NCBI GenBank assembly: GCA_963771435.1
Contig: CAVYTF010000030.1
Span: 1 to 64,000 of the forward strand
Length of the DNA: 64,000 nucleotides
Direction of reading: 5' to 3'
DNA from: CAVYTF01 sp963771435
GTDB lineage: Bacteria; Bacteroidota; Bacteroidia; Chitinophagales; Chitinophagaceae
Shown here piece after piece: positions 9,318 to 17,253 of this stretch. The notes under the pieces are model-generated. The model had not been told where the DNA came from, did not search any database, and saw only the letters and a list, made by a program, of their open reading frames with translations. The stretch's first letter is position 1, and each line of letters starts with the position of its first letter. The position numbers were made by a program, and so were the translations under genes.

Positions 9318-10205
9318 ATGACAAAACTAATTTCTAAAATTCAATATAAAAATTTTGAAGCTGGGGAGTTTGTTGAAGTTCAGGAACGTAACTACGACGA
9401 TACAATTCTATTAATCGAGGATTTTCCCTGGAATCAGCAAAGAGATAAGATAGTAATTGACCTGACCAACCCTTCCATAACTATTGAAGGGCAAAATAAT
9501 GACTTCCTGAAGTATGCTTTATTTTTTAATCAGAAATATGTGATTCATTATTTTAATGAAGCCCAGGTTCTTTTTACCAAAAGCTTTGTTGATTTAAAAG
9601 ATGGATATGAATATGTAAAAAATTTTTTTGACCAACCAATCTTTGATACGACTGATTTTAAGAAAGAAACCACATGGCTGCAGTATAATTTAAAACATTT
9701 CGTAACGCAGGACTTTAATTATGTCCTGACAAAAAAATCAATTAGAAATTACTTGCTATCAACAAGCGGGATGAACTTTGCTATAGGAATTTTGTTTCTT
9801 ATTCTTATTATAGAAGGGCTAAACTCAATTAATCCTATTGGAGTAATTGCACTTTTATCTATAATGTTTCTTGTGGGTGGAGGATTACACTTAATTCTTT
9901 TCTTTAATTATTATAATTATGTGAAGGATGAAATATTGATAATGTCAAAAGGCAACGACACCTTTTATTTTGGCAATATTAATGATCCTTTAAAATATGA
10001 CAAGAAGGACATATTGCAATACACTACAATTAAAACACATGGTATGCCTGATCAATTTGCAGGATTTGCCATTATAGAAATAGAATTTAAAAATGGAACA
10101 GTACTAAAAATCCCAAACCTTTTGGTCAACTATACTGCTTTGGAAGATAAATTATTTGAATACCCAAGAATTGACAAAAACAAGTTCCCGTATTTGAGAT
10201 TATAA
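9318..10205 (+). CDS. Unknown membrane protein inserted behind pyrE
   Basis: A 295-residue protein I do not recognise. Residues 1-150 are soluble and polar, two hydrophobic helices follow (about 153-170 and 175-196, joined by SINPIG), and a soluble C-terminal domain of about 95 residues ends in FPYLRL. There is no signal peptide, so both soluble parts are probably cytoplasmic. Its DNA is clearly more AT-rich than pyrE just before it. It lies exactly between two copies of the pyrE 3' end, so it probably arrived as a gene cassette. No integrase or transposase accompanies it. Confidence 0.65.
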   Translation: MTKLISKIQYKNFEAGEFVEVQERNYDDTILLIEDFPWNQQRDKIVIDLTNPSITIEGQNNDFLKYALFFNQKYVIHYFNEAQVLFTKSFVDLKDGYEYVKNFFDQPIFDTTDFKKETTWLQYNLKHFVTQDFNYVLTKKSIRNYLLSTSGMNFAIGILFLILIIEGLNSINPIGVIALLSIMFLVGGGLHLILFFNYYNYVKDEILIMSKGNDTFYFGNINDPLKYDKKDILQYTTIKTHGMPDQFAGFAIIEIEFKNGTVLKIPNLLVNYTALEDKLFEYPRIDKNKFPYLRL

Positions 10206-10217
10206 TTAAACACTTTT

Positions 10218-10315
10218 ATCCAGCTAGCCATCGAAAAAAACATCGTTCAGGAGCAAACCGAAGCCATTTTGCTGCAATGGAAGAACAATCCGGCGGAGTG
10301 GGGGAGGGAGTGAGG
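10218..10315 (+). pseudogene. Displaced duplicate of the pyrE 3' end
   Basis: A copy of the last 98 bp of pyrE (92 of 98 identical to 9203-9300) with the same stop codon and coding the same C-terminal peptide except one Gln to Glu change. No upstream pyrE sequence accompanies it, so it is a remnant. It marks the right boundary of the inserted gene at 9318-10205. The mainly synonymous differences suggest that the copies diverged while both were parts of working pyrE genes. Confidence 0.88.
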
Positions 10316-10394
10316 TAAAAGATGGCAGAGAAGGTGTCAGCTAAATAATCCAAATTTTGGTGAAATAATCAGTTTATAACCCGATTGTAACTGC

Positions 10395-10629
10395 CGCGAA
10401 CGTGGCTATAACAAAAGCGAACGCGGCAGTAACAAAAGACAACGCGGCTCTTGCCAGGGTTAACGCGGCTGTTATAAAAGCGAACGTGGCTGTAACAAAA
10501 GTGAGCGCGGCAGTAACTGTAGGTAACACGGCAATAACAAAAGCGAACGCGGCTGTAACGGCGGGCAACGCGGCAGTAACAAAAGCGAACGCGGCAGTTA
10601 CTGCGGTGTACGCGGCAGTTAGAATCACG
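10395..10629. repeat. 21-bp tandem array 2
   Basis: The core AACGCGGC recurs at 10399, 10420, 10441, 10462, 10483, 10504, 10525, 10546, 10567, 10588 and 10609, eleven units with an exact 21-bp step. The second half of the unit (AGTAACAAAAGCG in the best copies) varies more. Because 21 is divisible by 3, both strands show open frames with a seven-residue repeat (NAAVTKA); I do not consider them genes. The flanks 10316-10394 and 10630-10781 hold nothing else visible. Confidence 0.92.
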
Positions 10630-10781
10630 TCTTCGGCGGGTATAATTGTGCCTTTATTGCTCTTTTTCACCAATGAATAAATAAGAATGGTGTTGGGGAG
10701 GAAGGGAAAGAGCGGCGAAATTTGTAATAATAAAAAAGTCGTAGAATTATATTTGCAGGATTAAATAAATTTTCATAATCA

Positions 10782-11336
10782 ATGCAAACAGAACCTGATT
10801 TATCAAGCATAAAGTTAGAAAGCTTTATAGACGCGGCTATATTGACTCATGGTTTTACACAATATAAGCGGGACTATTATTTTCATATTGAAACATTGTG
10901 GCAAAAAGAAAACTACGCTGGTCAATACATTGTTTATTTTAAACACTGCTACGATTTGACGTATGAGTCAACAGGCAGCAGAGAAACCTTACTCAAATCT
11001 TGGGATGATTGTTTTATCAATTACAAAGACTGGGAAGATGTAGGTGAACCCGAAGGTTATGTTTGGGGGACAAATTGGGCAATTGCCTATCCTGGTTTTT
11101 CAAGTATTCCTAACTCTATAAAAGCAAAAAAGTGGACAGATAAATTAGGAAAAGAAATGCAAGAAGTGATGGTTGAATCTGAAATTTTTAAAATAAATCT
11201 AATTTATCAAGACTGGACGATTAAAAAATTAAATAATGATACAAACCTAATTAGTCAAGTATTATCTCCATTTAATAACTCCCTCAACACCGACCCACCA
11301 AAACCTAATCCCTTTATTCAAGAACACAAACTATAG
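10782..11336 (+). CDS. Unknown cytosolic protein, 184 residues
   Basis: A soluble protein without signal peptide or membrane helix, rich in aromatic residues (repeated Tyr and Trp between residues 25 and 110, with WDDCFINYKDWEDVGEPEG and YVWGTNWAIAYPGF). I cannot assign it to a family. The C-terminal 40 residues look disordered (SPFNNSLNTDPPKPNPF). It is AT-rich, like the gene at 9318. A strong bidirectional hairpin terminator follows. Array 2 lies about 150 bp upstream. Accessory gene; function unknown. Confidence 0.6.
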   Translation: MQTEPDLSSIKLESFIDAAILTHGFTQYKRDYYFHIETLWQKENYAGQYIVYFKHCYDLTYESTGSRETLLKSWDDCFINYKDWEDVGEPEGYVWGTNWAIAYPGFSSIPNSIKAKKWTDKLGKEMQEVMVESEIFKINLIYQDWTIKKLNNDTNLISQVLSPFNNSLNTDPPKPNPFIQEHKL

Positions 11337-11347
11337 GGAGCACAAAA

Positions 11348-11380
11348 AAGGGCAGTCCTTGCCCGAACTGCCCTTTCTTT
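11348..11380. terminator. Rho-independent terminator between convergent genes
   Basis: Stem AAGGGCAGT (11348-11356) pairs with ACTGCCCTT (11367-11375), followed by TCTTTTTT on the plus strand and preceded by an A-run that serves as a U-tract on the minus strand. It probably serves both the gene ending at 11336 and the SDR gene ending at 11397. Confidence 0.88.
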
Positions 11381-11396
11381 TTTATAATAAAAATCA

Positions 11397-12218
11397 TCAA
11401 TTTCCCTGTGCCGCTTCAGACACATGTTGCCATTCATCCCAGGTGGCAATGCGGCTTTTGTATTCTTCTTTAGCCAAATGCAAAGGCATTTCACCAAGAA
11501 ATAACCTCAACGGCGGCTTATCTGAATCTACAACTTTCAGTATGGCTTCGGCAGTAGCTTCAGGTGTACCGCGCTTCATCCGCCCACGAAAGGAAGCTAT
11601 TTTTTCCTTTACGGCATGATAAGCCGGGTTCTGCTTGCTGTGAACAGCGGAGCTGCCCGCCCAATCAGTAGTGTAACCCGCCGGTTCAATAATGGTAACA
11701 TGAATGCCAAACTCTTCCACCTCCTTGGAAAGCGCCTGCGAAAAACCTTCCAGCGCCCATTTGGATGCGTGGTACATGCCCAGGTTTGCAAAAGCAATAA
11801 TGCCGCCAATGCTCGACACCTGCAGGATATGCCCGCTTTTTTGGTCGCGCATAATGGGCAAAGCCGCCTGCGTTACCCATAGCGCGCCAAACACATTTGT
11901 TTCAATCTGCGCGCGCGCTTCCTGCTCGGTCACTTCTTCAATGGCGCCAAACAAACCATAGCCCGCATTGTTGACCACCACATCAAGGCTGCCAAAATGT
12001 TCATGCGCTTTTTTCACTGCTTCAAAACAGGCGTCATGATTGGTTACGTCCAGCCGCAGCGGCAAAACGTTGTCGCCATAAGTGTCAACTAATTCTTTCA
12101 GAGTGCCGGTGTCGCGCGCCGTTGCTGCCACTTTATCGCCGCGTTTCAAAGCCGCTTCAGCCCAAACCCGCCCGAAGCCACGTGAGGCCCCGGTAATAAA
12201 CCATACTTTGTTACTCAT
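11397..12218 (-). CDS. Short-chain dehydrogenase/reductase, classical SDR
   Basis: A 273-residue Rossmann enzyme with the complete classical SDR set: the cofactor glycine motif TGASRGFG (residues 9-16), NNAGYG (about 86-91), the catalytic Ser in QVSSIGG and catalytic YHASK. An Arg after the glycine motif (TARDTG) suggests NADP(H) (inference). Substrate unknown; close relatives are annotated only as SDR oxidoreductases. It is transcribed away from the HMA-like gene; the gap holds a hairpin flanked by direct repeats. Confidence 0.92.
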   Translation of the reverse strand: MSNKVWFITGASRGFGRVWAEAALKRGDKVAATARDTGTLKELVDTYGDNVLPLRLDVTNHDACFEAVKKAHEHFGSLDVVVNNAGYGLFGAIEEVTEQEARAQIETNVFGALWVTQAALPIMRDQKSGHILQVSSIGGIIAFANLGMYHASKWALEGFSQALSKEVEEFGIHVTIIEPAGYTTDWAGSSAVHSKQNPAYHAVKEKIASFRGRMKRGTPEATAEAILKVVDSDKPPLRLFLGEMPLHLAKEEYKSRIATWDEWQHVSEAAQGN

Positions 12219-12307
12219 TGATTCTTTGATTTAGATTATTTAAATATTGGTAAATGGAAAGACTATTTGATTCATCATTTTTTATACCAATTATAAATTC
12301 GGTTCAA

Positions 12308-12397
12308 TTGTCAGGATGAAGAAATCCTATCGATTGGTGTCTCACCAATCGAAATATGCATGTAAGAATCAAACCCATCTTGTCAGGATGAAGAAAT
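12308..12397. promoter_or_regulatory. Hairpin flanked by 18-bp direct repeats in a divergent promoter region
   Basis: TTGTCAGGATGAAGAAAT occurs at 12308-12325 and again, identical, at 12380-12397. Between them is a perfect 9-bp hairpin, CGATTGGTG (12331-12339), loop TCT, CACCAATCG (12343-12351), without a U-tract. The location between divergent genes suggests operators or a small folded element. The downstream copy ends 16 bp before the ATG at 12414, and TATTTTCG, a -7-like box, lies between. Confidence 0.6.
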
Positions 12398-12413
12398 AAT
12401 TTATTTTCGCTTC

Positions 12414-12833
12414 ATGAAAAAAATTGTTTCTCTTTTAGCCGCGATGATGGTTTTTTATACAGCCAACGCGCAAGTGATGCAGGCCGCGCCTGTATGGTCA
12501 ACCATAAGTATTCCGCAACTGAAATGTTGGGAATGTAAAGACCGGCTTGATATATTTCTCCAGGGTGTAACCGGGCCAAACAGCGACGGCGGCATTATTA
12601 AATGGACCCCTAACATGAACACTGCAACACTAAAGATTCAATACTATCCTGACAGGATAACGCTTGCTTACATAAAAACAGAAATTGCTAATGATGGCTT
12701 TGATGCAGATACTGTGCTGGCTGATGCGGATGCTTATAAAACTTTGCCTGCCATCTGCAAAAGAAAACTGGACGGTGGCGGCCAGAAAAAAGGTTCACCT
12801 CCTTGCAGCCTTTCACCCGAAGACCGCCAGTAA
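12414..12833 (+). CDS. Secreted heavy-metal-associated (HMA)-like domain protein
   Basis: A 139-residue exported protein. The signal peptide MKKIVSLLAAMMVFYTANA is followed by a ferredoxin-like HMA fold: a CWECKDRLD segment occupies the place of the usual CxxC metal site loop, then LKIQYYPDRITLAYIKTEI and NDGFDADTV match HMA strands and helix. Cys at the CxxC positions is retained, so metal binding is plausible. The tail contains two more Cys (ICKRKL, PPCSL) and is basic. Copper or another soft metal is a guess. Convergent with yggS after 6 bp. Confidence 0.7.
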   Translation: MKKIVSLLAAMMVFYTANAQVMQAAPVWSTISIPQLKCWECKDRLDIFLQGVTGPNSDGGIIKWTPNMNTATLKIQYYPDRITLAYIKTEIANDGFDADTVLADADAYKTLPAICKRKLDGGGQKKGSPPCSLSPEDRQ

Positions 12834-12839
12834 TCCCGT

Positions 12840-13508
12840 TTATTGTCTTTCTCCAAAAAGGAGGCTACCAATACGTACCATGTTGCTGCCTTCTTCAATA
12901 GCCATTTTGTAATCGCTGCTCATGCCCATGGAGAGGGTTTGTAGTTTGTAGTTTGTAGTTTGTGGTTGGGCGTATTTATCAAAAATGGTTTTTAGATTAT
13001 TGAATTCATTGCGCACTTTGTTTTGGTCATCAGTGAAAGATGCCATTCCCATAAAACCTTTTATTGAAACATGTTTCATTGCCGAATTGTCAAATTGACT
13101 AATTATCTCATTGAGTTCTTCTTCATTCAATCCAAACTTTGTTTCTTCCTGGGCGATATAGATTTGTAATAAACAATCAATTATCCTTTGCTGTTTCACG
13201 GCCTGTTTGTTTATTTCCTGTAACAGTTTCAGGCTGTCAACACTGTGAATCAAATGCACAAAAGGAGCAATTATTTTCACTTTATTGCTTTGCAGGTGGC
13301 CGATAAAATGCCATCGTATATCTTTTGGCAATGCAGTCTGTTTATCAACCAATTCCTGTACATAGTTCTCGCCAAAATCGCGCTGGCCAAGTTCATATAA
13401 AACAAGAATATCTTCAAGAGGTTTTGTTTTGCTCACTGCCACAAGCGTGACATGCTGTTGCTGCAATTCCTTTGAAATATTTTTATAAGCGTCAGGCTTA
13501 ACCGGCAT
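12840..13508 (-). CDS. YggS-family pyridoxal phosphate homeostasis protein
   Basis: A single-domain alanine-racemase-like fold protein that binds PLP and keeps vitamin B6 and amino-acid pools balanced. The PLP lysine is in VAVSKTKP near residue 27. FGENYVQEL, WHFIGHLQSNK and LSMGMSSDYKMAI followed by GSNMVRIGSLLFG are diagnostic. Between FDKYAQP and LSMGMS there is an extra segment, coded by a heptamer repeat (12937-12964), that looks like an in-frame insertion in a surface loop. It shares a strand with the gene at 13512, 3 bp upstream. Confidence 0.92.
   Translation of the reverse strand: MPVKPDAYKNISKELQQQHVTLVAVSKTKPLEDILVLYELGQRDFGENYVQELVDKQTALPKDIRWHFIGHLQSNKVKIIAPFVHLIHSVDSLKLLQEINKQAVKQQRIIDCLLQIYIAQEETKFGLNEEELNEIISQFDNSAMKHVSIKGFMGMASFTDDQNKVRNEFNNLKTIFDKYAQPQTTNYKLQTLSMGMSSDYKMAIEEGSNMVRIGSLLFGERQ
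12937..12964. repeat. Heptamer repeat (GTTTGTA x4) inside yggS
   Basis: Four consecutive 7-bp units, three identical GTTTGTA and one GTTTGTG, lie within the coding sequence and encode the residues around QTTNYKLQT. A change of one copy would shift the frame. The encoded segment falls in a loop where relatives are shorter. Confidence 0.8.
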
Positions 13509-13511
13509 AGT

Positions 13512-14678
13512 TTAATTATTCTTCAAAGCTAAATATTCCAATAACAAAGCGTCGTTGTAAGCGGGGCAATAATGGTAAAACAATCCCATATCATTCATCA
13601 ACAAAAACTTCTTTTCGCCGCTTTGCAAATAGGAAGGGATATTGCCGATAAAAAAAGGCATATCATTTTTTTCAATGACCCTTTCAATTTTATTCTCTTC
13701 AGGAAGCGTAATGGCCGGAGCGTTATAACCCCATTTCATGATAGCGGAACATAAGATTATTTTCTCCAGCACATTATCCGTCGCAGCAAATTCATTTACA
13801 GCATCTGCAATAAGATTCGGCTTCATCGCTTCCAGTTCAGGTATTGGTTTGATGCTCATCAGCCTTGCGAGGTGGTATAAAATGATGGAAGTTCTTCCGT
13901 AATAAGGTGAAACTTCCAAAGAATGATTGATAAAATCCTCATTCTTTATTGCAGTAATAATAACATTCAGGCTGGCGCTGTCTGCTGCTGTCCATTTGAT
14001 GTTATGGGTTTGCACAAAACTCAACACGTTGCTCATCACACAAACATCAAACACCACAGGAAACTTTTTTCCAAACCAAACAGAATAAGCGGGGATATTT
14101 TGATAAGCCGCCTCATCAATCTTTACCTTATTGCTGTCGCAGTTTATATAATGCTGCATCAGTTGATGTACCGCCTCAGCGTCAGAATCATCAGCGCCCA
14201 ACGCAAAAAGCGATAAAACCGTATCATCCATATCATCCGGCAGGTTGGGGGTCTTTTTTACAAAATGTATCCATTTGGTATAAGGAAAAACAAACGTGGA
14301 ATCTGTTCGCCAAAAGTTATAAGTGTCGCGGCCTTTCTGATTTTTAAAATGGGAGAACGTTTCGCGGGAAGCGTCAAGCATTTCATCCACCAGCCGCTGA
14401 TTATTTTCCGAAAGACTAGGTTTTATATTCTTCAGCGTATAACCAATAAGCCCGTTATAAAATATATTATTGTCTTTTTGATGGTTGCTGAAATGCTCGT
14501 CATTAGAAATATAAGAAGGGAAAATGCCTTTTATAAAAAAAGCATCGGTTGTCATTTGTTGCGCAGCAATTCTTTTAACCAAAAAATTCGTCAGGCTGTC
14601 TTGAGAGAAGGATGGGAGCGCAAAAAGTAAAAAACAAAAAGTAAAAAGCAAAAAACGTGAATTGGCCATATTTTTCAC
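13512..14678 (-). CDS. Secreted alpha-toroid-like protein of unknown function
   Basis: A 388-residue exported protein. The hydrophobic N-terminus FLLFTFCFLLFALPSFS is a signal peptide. The body is helical with a PDDMDDTVLSLFAL segment near residue 145, reminiscent of the (alpha/alpha) barrel of prenyltransferase or terpene-cyclase-like folds, and YYGRTSIILYHLARLM further on. No complete catalytic motif is evident. The ATG at 14669 is a possible start three codons in. The signal-peptide DNA (14621-14655) consists of five heptamers. It lies 3 bp ahead of yggS. Confidence 0.65.
   Translation of the reverse strand: MKNMANSRFLLFTFCFLLFALPSFSQDSLTNFLVKRIAAQQMTTDAFFIKGIFPSYISNDEHFSNHQKDNNIFYNGLIGYTLKNIKPSLSENNQRLVDEMLDASRETFSHFKNQKGRDTYNFWRTDSTFVFPYTKWIHFVKKTPNLPDDMDDTVLSLFALGADDSDAEAVHQLMQHYINCDSNKVKIDEAAYQNIPAYSVWFGKKFPVVFDVCVMSNVLSFVQTHNIKWTAADSASLNVIITAIKNEDFINHSLEVSPYYGRTSIILYHLARLMSIKPIPELEAMKPNLIADAVNEFAATDNVLEKIILCSAIMKWGYNAPAITLPEENKIERVIEKNDMPFFIGNIPSYLQSGEKKFLLMNDMGLFYHYCPAYNDALLLEYLALKNN
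14621..14655. repeat. Heptamer repeat inside a signal-peptide coding region
   Basis: Five consecutive 7-bp units on the plus strand: CAAAAAG, TAAAAAA, CAAAAAG, TAAAAAG, CAAAAAA. On the minus strand they encode the Phe/Leu-rich core of the signal peptide of the gene at 13512-14678. Confidence 0.7.
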
Positions 14679-14702
14679 TTTTTACATATCAGTTTTTATT
14701 TC

Positions 14703-15858
14703 TCACTTCAAAATACTTCGCCCTATTACAATGCGCTGCACTTCGCTCGTGCCTTCATATATCTGCGTAATTTTTGCATCGCGCATCATGCGTTCTACAT
14801 GATATTCTTTTACAAAACCATAGCCGCCATGTATCTGCACCGCTTCGGTGGCTGTCCACATGGCGGTTTCGCTGGCGTAAACTTTCGCCATGGAAGAGCT
14901 GAGCGTAAAATCAATATCATTGTCCTTTTCCCAAGCTGCTCTTAAACAAAGCAGGCGGGAGGCATCAATGCGCGTGGCCATATCTGCCAGTTTGAATTGT
15001 ATCGCCTGGTGGTGCATCATCTCCTTGCCAAAAGCCCTGCGTTCTTTTGAATATTTCAGCGAAAGTTCATAAGCACCGCTTGCGATGCCCAGCGCCTGCG
15101 AGGCAATGCCGATACGCCCGCCTGCCAAAGTCTTCATCGCGAAACTGAAACCGAAGCCATCCTCGCCAATGCGGTTTTCCTTCGGCACTCATCACATCGC
15201 TGAACATCACGGCCGTAGTATCGCTGCCGCGGATGCCCAGCTTATTTTCCTTTGCGCCAACCGTCACTCCCGGCCAGTTCCGTTCCACAATAAATGCGTT
15301 GATGCCACGGCTTCCTTTGCTCACGTCCGTTTGTGCCATCACGAGGTAAACGCTGGCCGTGGAGCCGTTCGTTATCCAGTTTTTTGTTCCGTTCAGAAGG
15401 TAATGGTCGCCTTTGTCTTCTGCCGTTGTGCGCTGGCTGGTGGCGTCGCTGCCCGCTTCAGGTTCGCTCAGCAAAAAAGCGCCGATGTACAGTTCGCCAT
15501 CCTTTCTGCCCTGCGCCACGGGCACGAGGTACTTTTGTTTTTGCTCCTCCGTGCCAAATTTGCCCAGCCCCCAGCTTACCAAACTGTTGTTCACGCTCAT
15601 GCAAACGCTCACGCTGGCGTCAATTTTACTAATTTCCTCCATCGCCAAAACGTAGCTCACCGTATCCAGCCCGCTGCCGCCATATTCTTCGGGGATCATC
15701 ATGCCCATAAAGCCAAGTTCGCCCAGCTTCATCACCTGTTCTTTTGGAAATTTCTGTTTTTCATCCCGTTCGATCACCCCGGGAAGGCATTCTGCTACAG
15801 CAAAATCCCGCGCCGACTGCTGGATCATCAATTGTTCTTCTGTAAAATCAAAGTTCAT
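14703..15858 (-). CDS. Short-chain acyl-CoA dehydrogenase, interrupted by one frameshift
   Basis: FAD enzyme of fatty-acid oxidation with all the family landmarks. The N-terminal part has LLSEPEAGSDATS and WITNGSTASVYLVMAQT; the C-terminal part has the catalytic Glu in QIYEGTSEVQRI and QIHGGYGFVKEYHVERMMRD. The first frame (from 15858) leaves register near 15190, where DVM should continue as VPKENRIGEDGFGF. Removing one base there restores about 384 residues, the normal family length. Catalytic residues are intact, so a sequencing indel is likelier than a pseudogene. Chain-length preference (butyryl-CoA-like) is inferred from overall similarity only. Confidence 0.9.
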
Positions 15859-15980
15859 GGTGAATAATTTGGGGGCAAAATTAAGCTAATAGGGTATTGA
15901 GCAGTTAGGAAAATGGAAAGATCATTTTTTATGCCAAAATACCCTTCGCCGGGTTTTTTTATAGCGCTTCAAATATAAAA

Positions 15981-16089
15981 TACCGTATAAATACGGTAAC
16001 CCGCACCGTATAAATACGGTACCCTCTCCGTATAAATACGGTAACCCTCACCGTATAAATACGGTAAAAAATACCGTATAAATACGGTA
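15981..16089. repeat. Palindromic tandem array 3 (22-23-bp period)
   Basis: Five copies of the near-perfect palindrome TACCGTATAAATACGGTA, 8-bp arms around AA. CCG of each copy lies at 15983, 16006, 16028, 16051 and 16074 (steps of 23, 22, 23, 23). The spacers ACCCGC, CCCTCT and ACCCTC are short and variable. Each unit could form a cruciform or bind a dimeric regulator. It lies between the divergent acyl-CoA dehydrogenase and the 232-residue protein gene. Confidence 0.92.
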
Positions 16090-16176
16090 GTTTAAGAAAT
16101 AAGCCCCTTCTAACTTTGCAAAATGTTATCAGGAACAAAAAGAGGTTTTGAAAGAGTAAGAAGAAGATCTTAAAAA

Positions 16177-16365
16177 TTTTGTGGAGTTTCTAAAGGCCTT
16201 AGAAACCTTTCTAAAGAGCTTAGAAACCTTTCTAAAAGGCTTAGAAACCTTTCTAAAGAGCTTAGAAACCTTTCTAAAGGGCTTAGAAACCTTTCTAAGA
16301 GTCTTAGAAACCTTTCTAAAGCGTTTAGAAACCTTTCTAAAGAGCTTAGAAACTCTTTAAAATGG
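16177..16365. repeat. 21-bp tandem array 4, dyad-symmetric units
   Basis: The unit starts with CTTAGAAACCTTTCTAAG, arms of 8 bp around CC, and begins at 16198, 16219, 16240, 16261, 16282, 16303, 16324 and 16345, an exact 21-bp step. Only the spacer (AGAG, AGGC, GGGC, AGTC) varies, making it the best-conserved array here. It ends 100 bp before the ATG at 16465. Confidence 0.93.
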
Positions 16366-16464
16366 CTGAAAATATTAGCTTAATGGCGTATAAACATTTT
16401 TTAATATTATAAAAATCAATTAGTTACATTTTTTCATTTAATCATTAAACAAAAAACAAGTACA

Positions 16465-17163
16465 ATGGAAACTTTTATTGAAAAACAAGAACTCGCTTTT
16501 AATGACCAGTTAGACGGTTTTTGCGATGAAATTGACGATTATGCTACTCCGCTCAATTTAGATACTGGTAAAATTAAAAACCTGCAAGGCACAAACGACC
16601 TTGTGCAGTTTGTGTACAGGGCAACTGAAAATGCACAAAAATATGCACACGATATGGTGGCATATAAAAGCCTGCTTCGGTTTGGCATAGGCAAAGAAGT
16701 GCTGGGCGATGTGCCTGTGCCGCCGGTTTACTCGGTTTTGCCACCGCCCGTAACCAGCGCGAACGCCCGCGGGCAGTTTGCAGACCTGATACAGGATTGT
16801 GTGAACAGCGGAAATTTAACTACTAACATTGGGCAGGCGCTTGGCATTATTAAACCCGCAACTGTGTTTGACCCGCAAGCCGGCACACCCGTGCTTAAGG
16901 TGACCCTTGCGCAGGGAGGCCATCCATTACTACATGCTAATATGAGCGGCTACGAAGCTTTTCAAATTTGGAGAGACAGCAACGATGGCAAAGGCTATCT
17001 ACAGGTGGGCACGAGCCTGCACCCGGATTATCTTGACCTTTCGGCGCTGCCATTAGGTGGCGTAGCAACTGCATGGAAATACAAATTGATCTATGTGTAC
17101 AAAAACCAGCAGGCCGGGGCGTGGAGCAATGAAGTAGTTATCTCTGTATATGGGAATGTGTGA
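16465..17163 (+). CDS. Unknown two-domain protein, paralogue A (232 residues)
   Basis: No recognised family. Residues 1-75 are helical, then comes a Pro-rich linker (VPVPPVYSVLPPPV), a conserved helix (ANARGQFADLIQDCVNSG) and a beta-rich C-terminal domain of about 100 residues (AGTPVLKVTLAQGGHPLL to WSNEVVISVYGNV) resembling a fibronectin type III-like sandwich. There is no signal peptide. The minus-strand gene at 48538-49236 encodes a same-length paralogue with identical GNV end. Both genes have a 21-bp array directly upstream of the start. A strong terminator follows at 17181. Confidence 0.8.
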   Translation: METFIEKQELAFNDQLDGFCDEIDDYATPLNLDTGKIKNLQGTNDLVQFVYRATENAQKYAHDMVAYKSLLRFGIGKEVLGDVPVPPVYSVLPPPVTSANARGQFADLIQDCVNSGNLTTNIGQALGIIKPATVFDPQAGTPVLKVTLAQGGHPLLHANMSGYEAFQIWRDSNDGKGYLQVGTSLHPDYLDLSALPLGGVATAWKYKLIYVYKNQQAGAWSNEVVISVYGNV

Positions 17164-17180
17164 TTTTTAATTATTGTTTG

Positions 17181-17225
17181 CTTGCGCAAACGCGATCGGA
17201 GAGAGGGGTTTGCGCAAGATTTTTT
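17181..17225 (+). terminator. Rho-independent terminator of paralogue A gene
   Basis: CTTGCGCAAAC (17181-17191) pairs perfectly with GTTTGCGCAAG (17208-17218), followed by ATTTTTT. It lies 18 bp beyond the stop codon. Confidence 0.9.
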
Positions 17226-17253
17226 GTAGATTGTGGGGGAAAGATGAAATTTT

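Noticed and set aside
9203..10315. Insertion sequence around the 9318-10205 gene
   Set aside because: No transposase, no terminal inverted repeats; the flanking repeat is the 98-bp pyrE end, far longer than a target-site duplication.
10402..10680. Open frames of 92-99 residues on both strands through array 2 (NAAVTKA heptads)
   Set aside because: A 21-bp repeat keeps any stop-free frame open on every unit, so long frames arise automatically. Both strands are open, and there is no family-like sequence or clear start signal.
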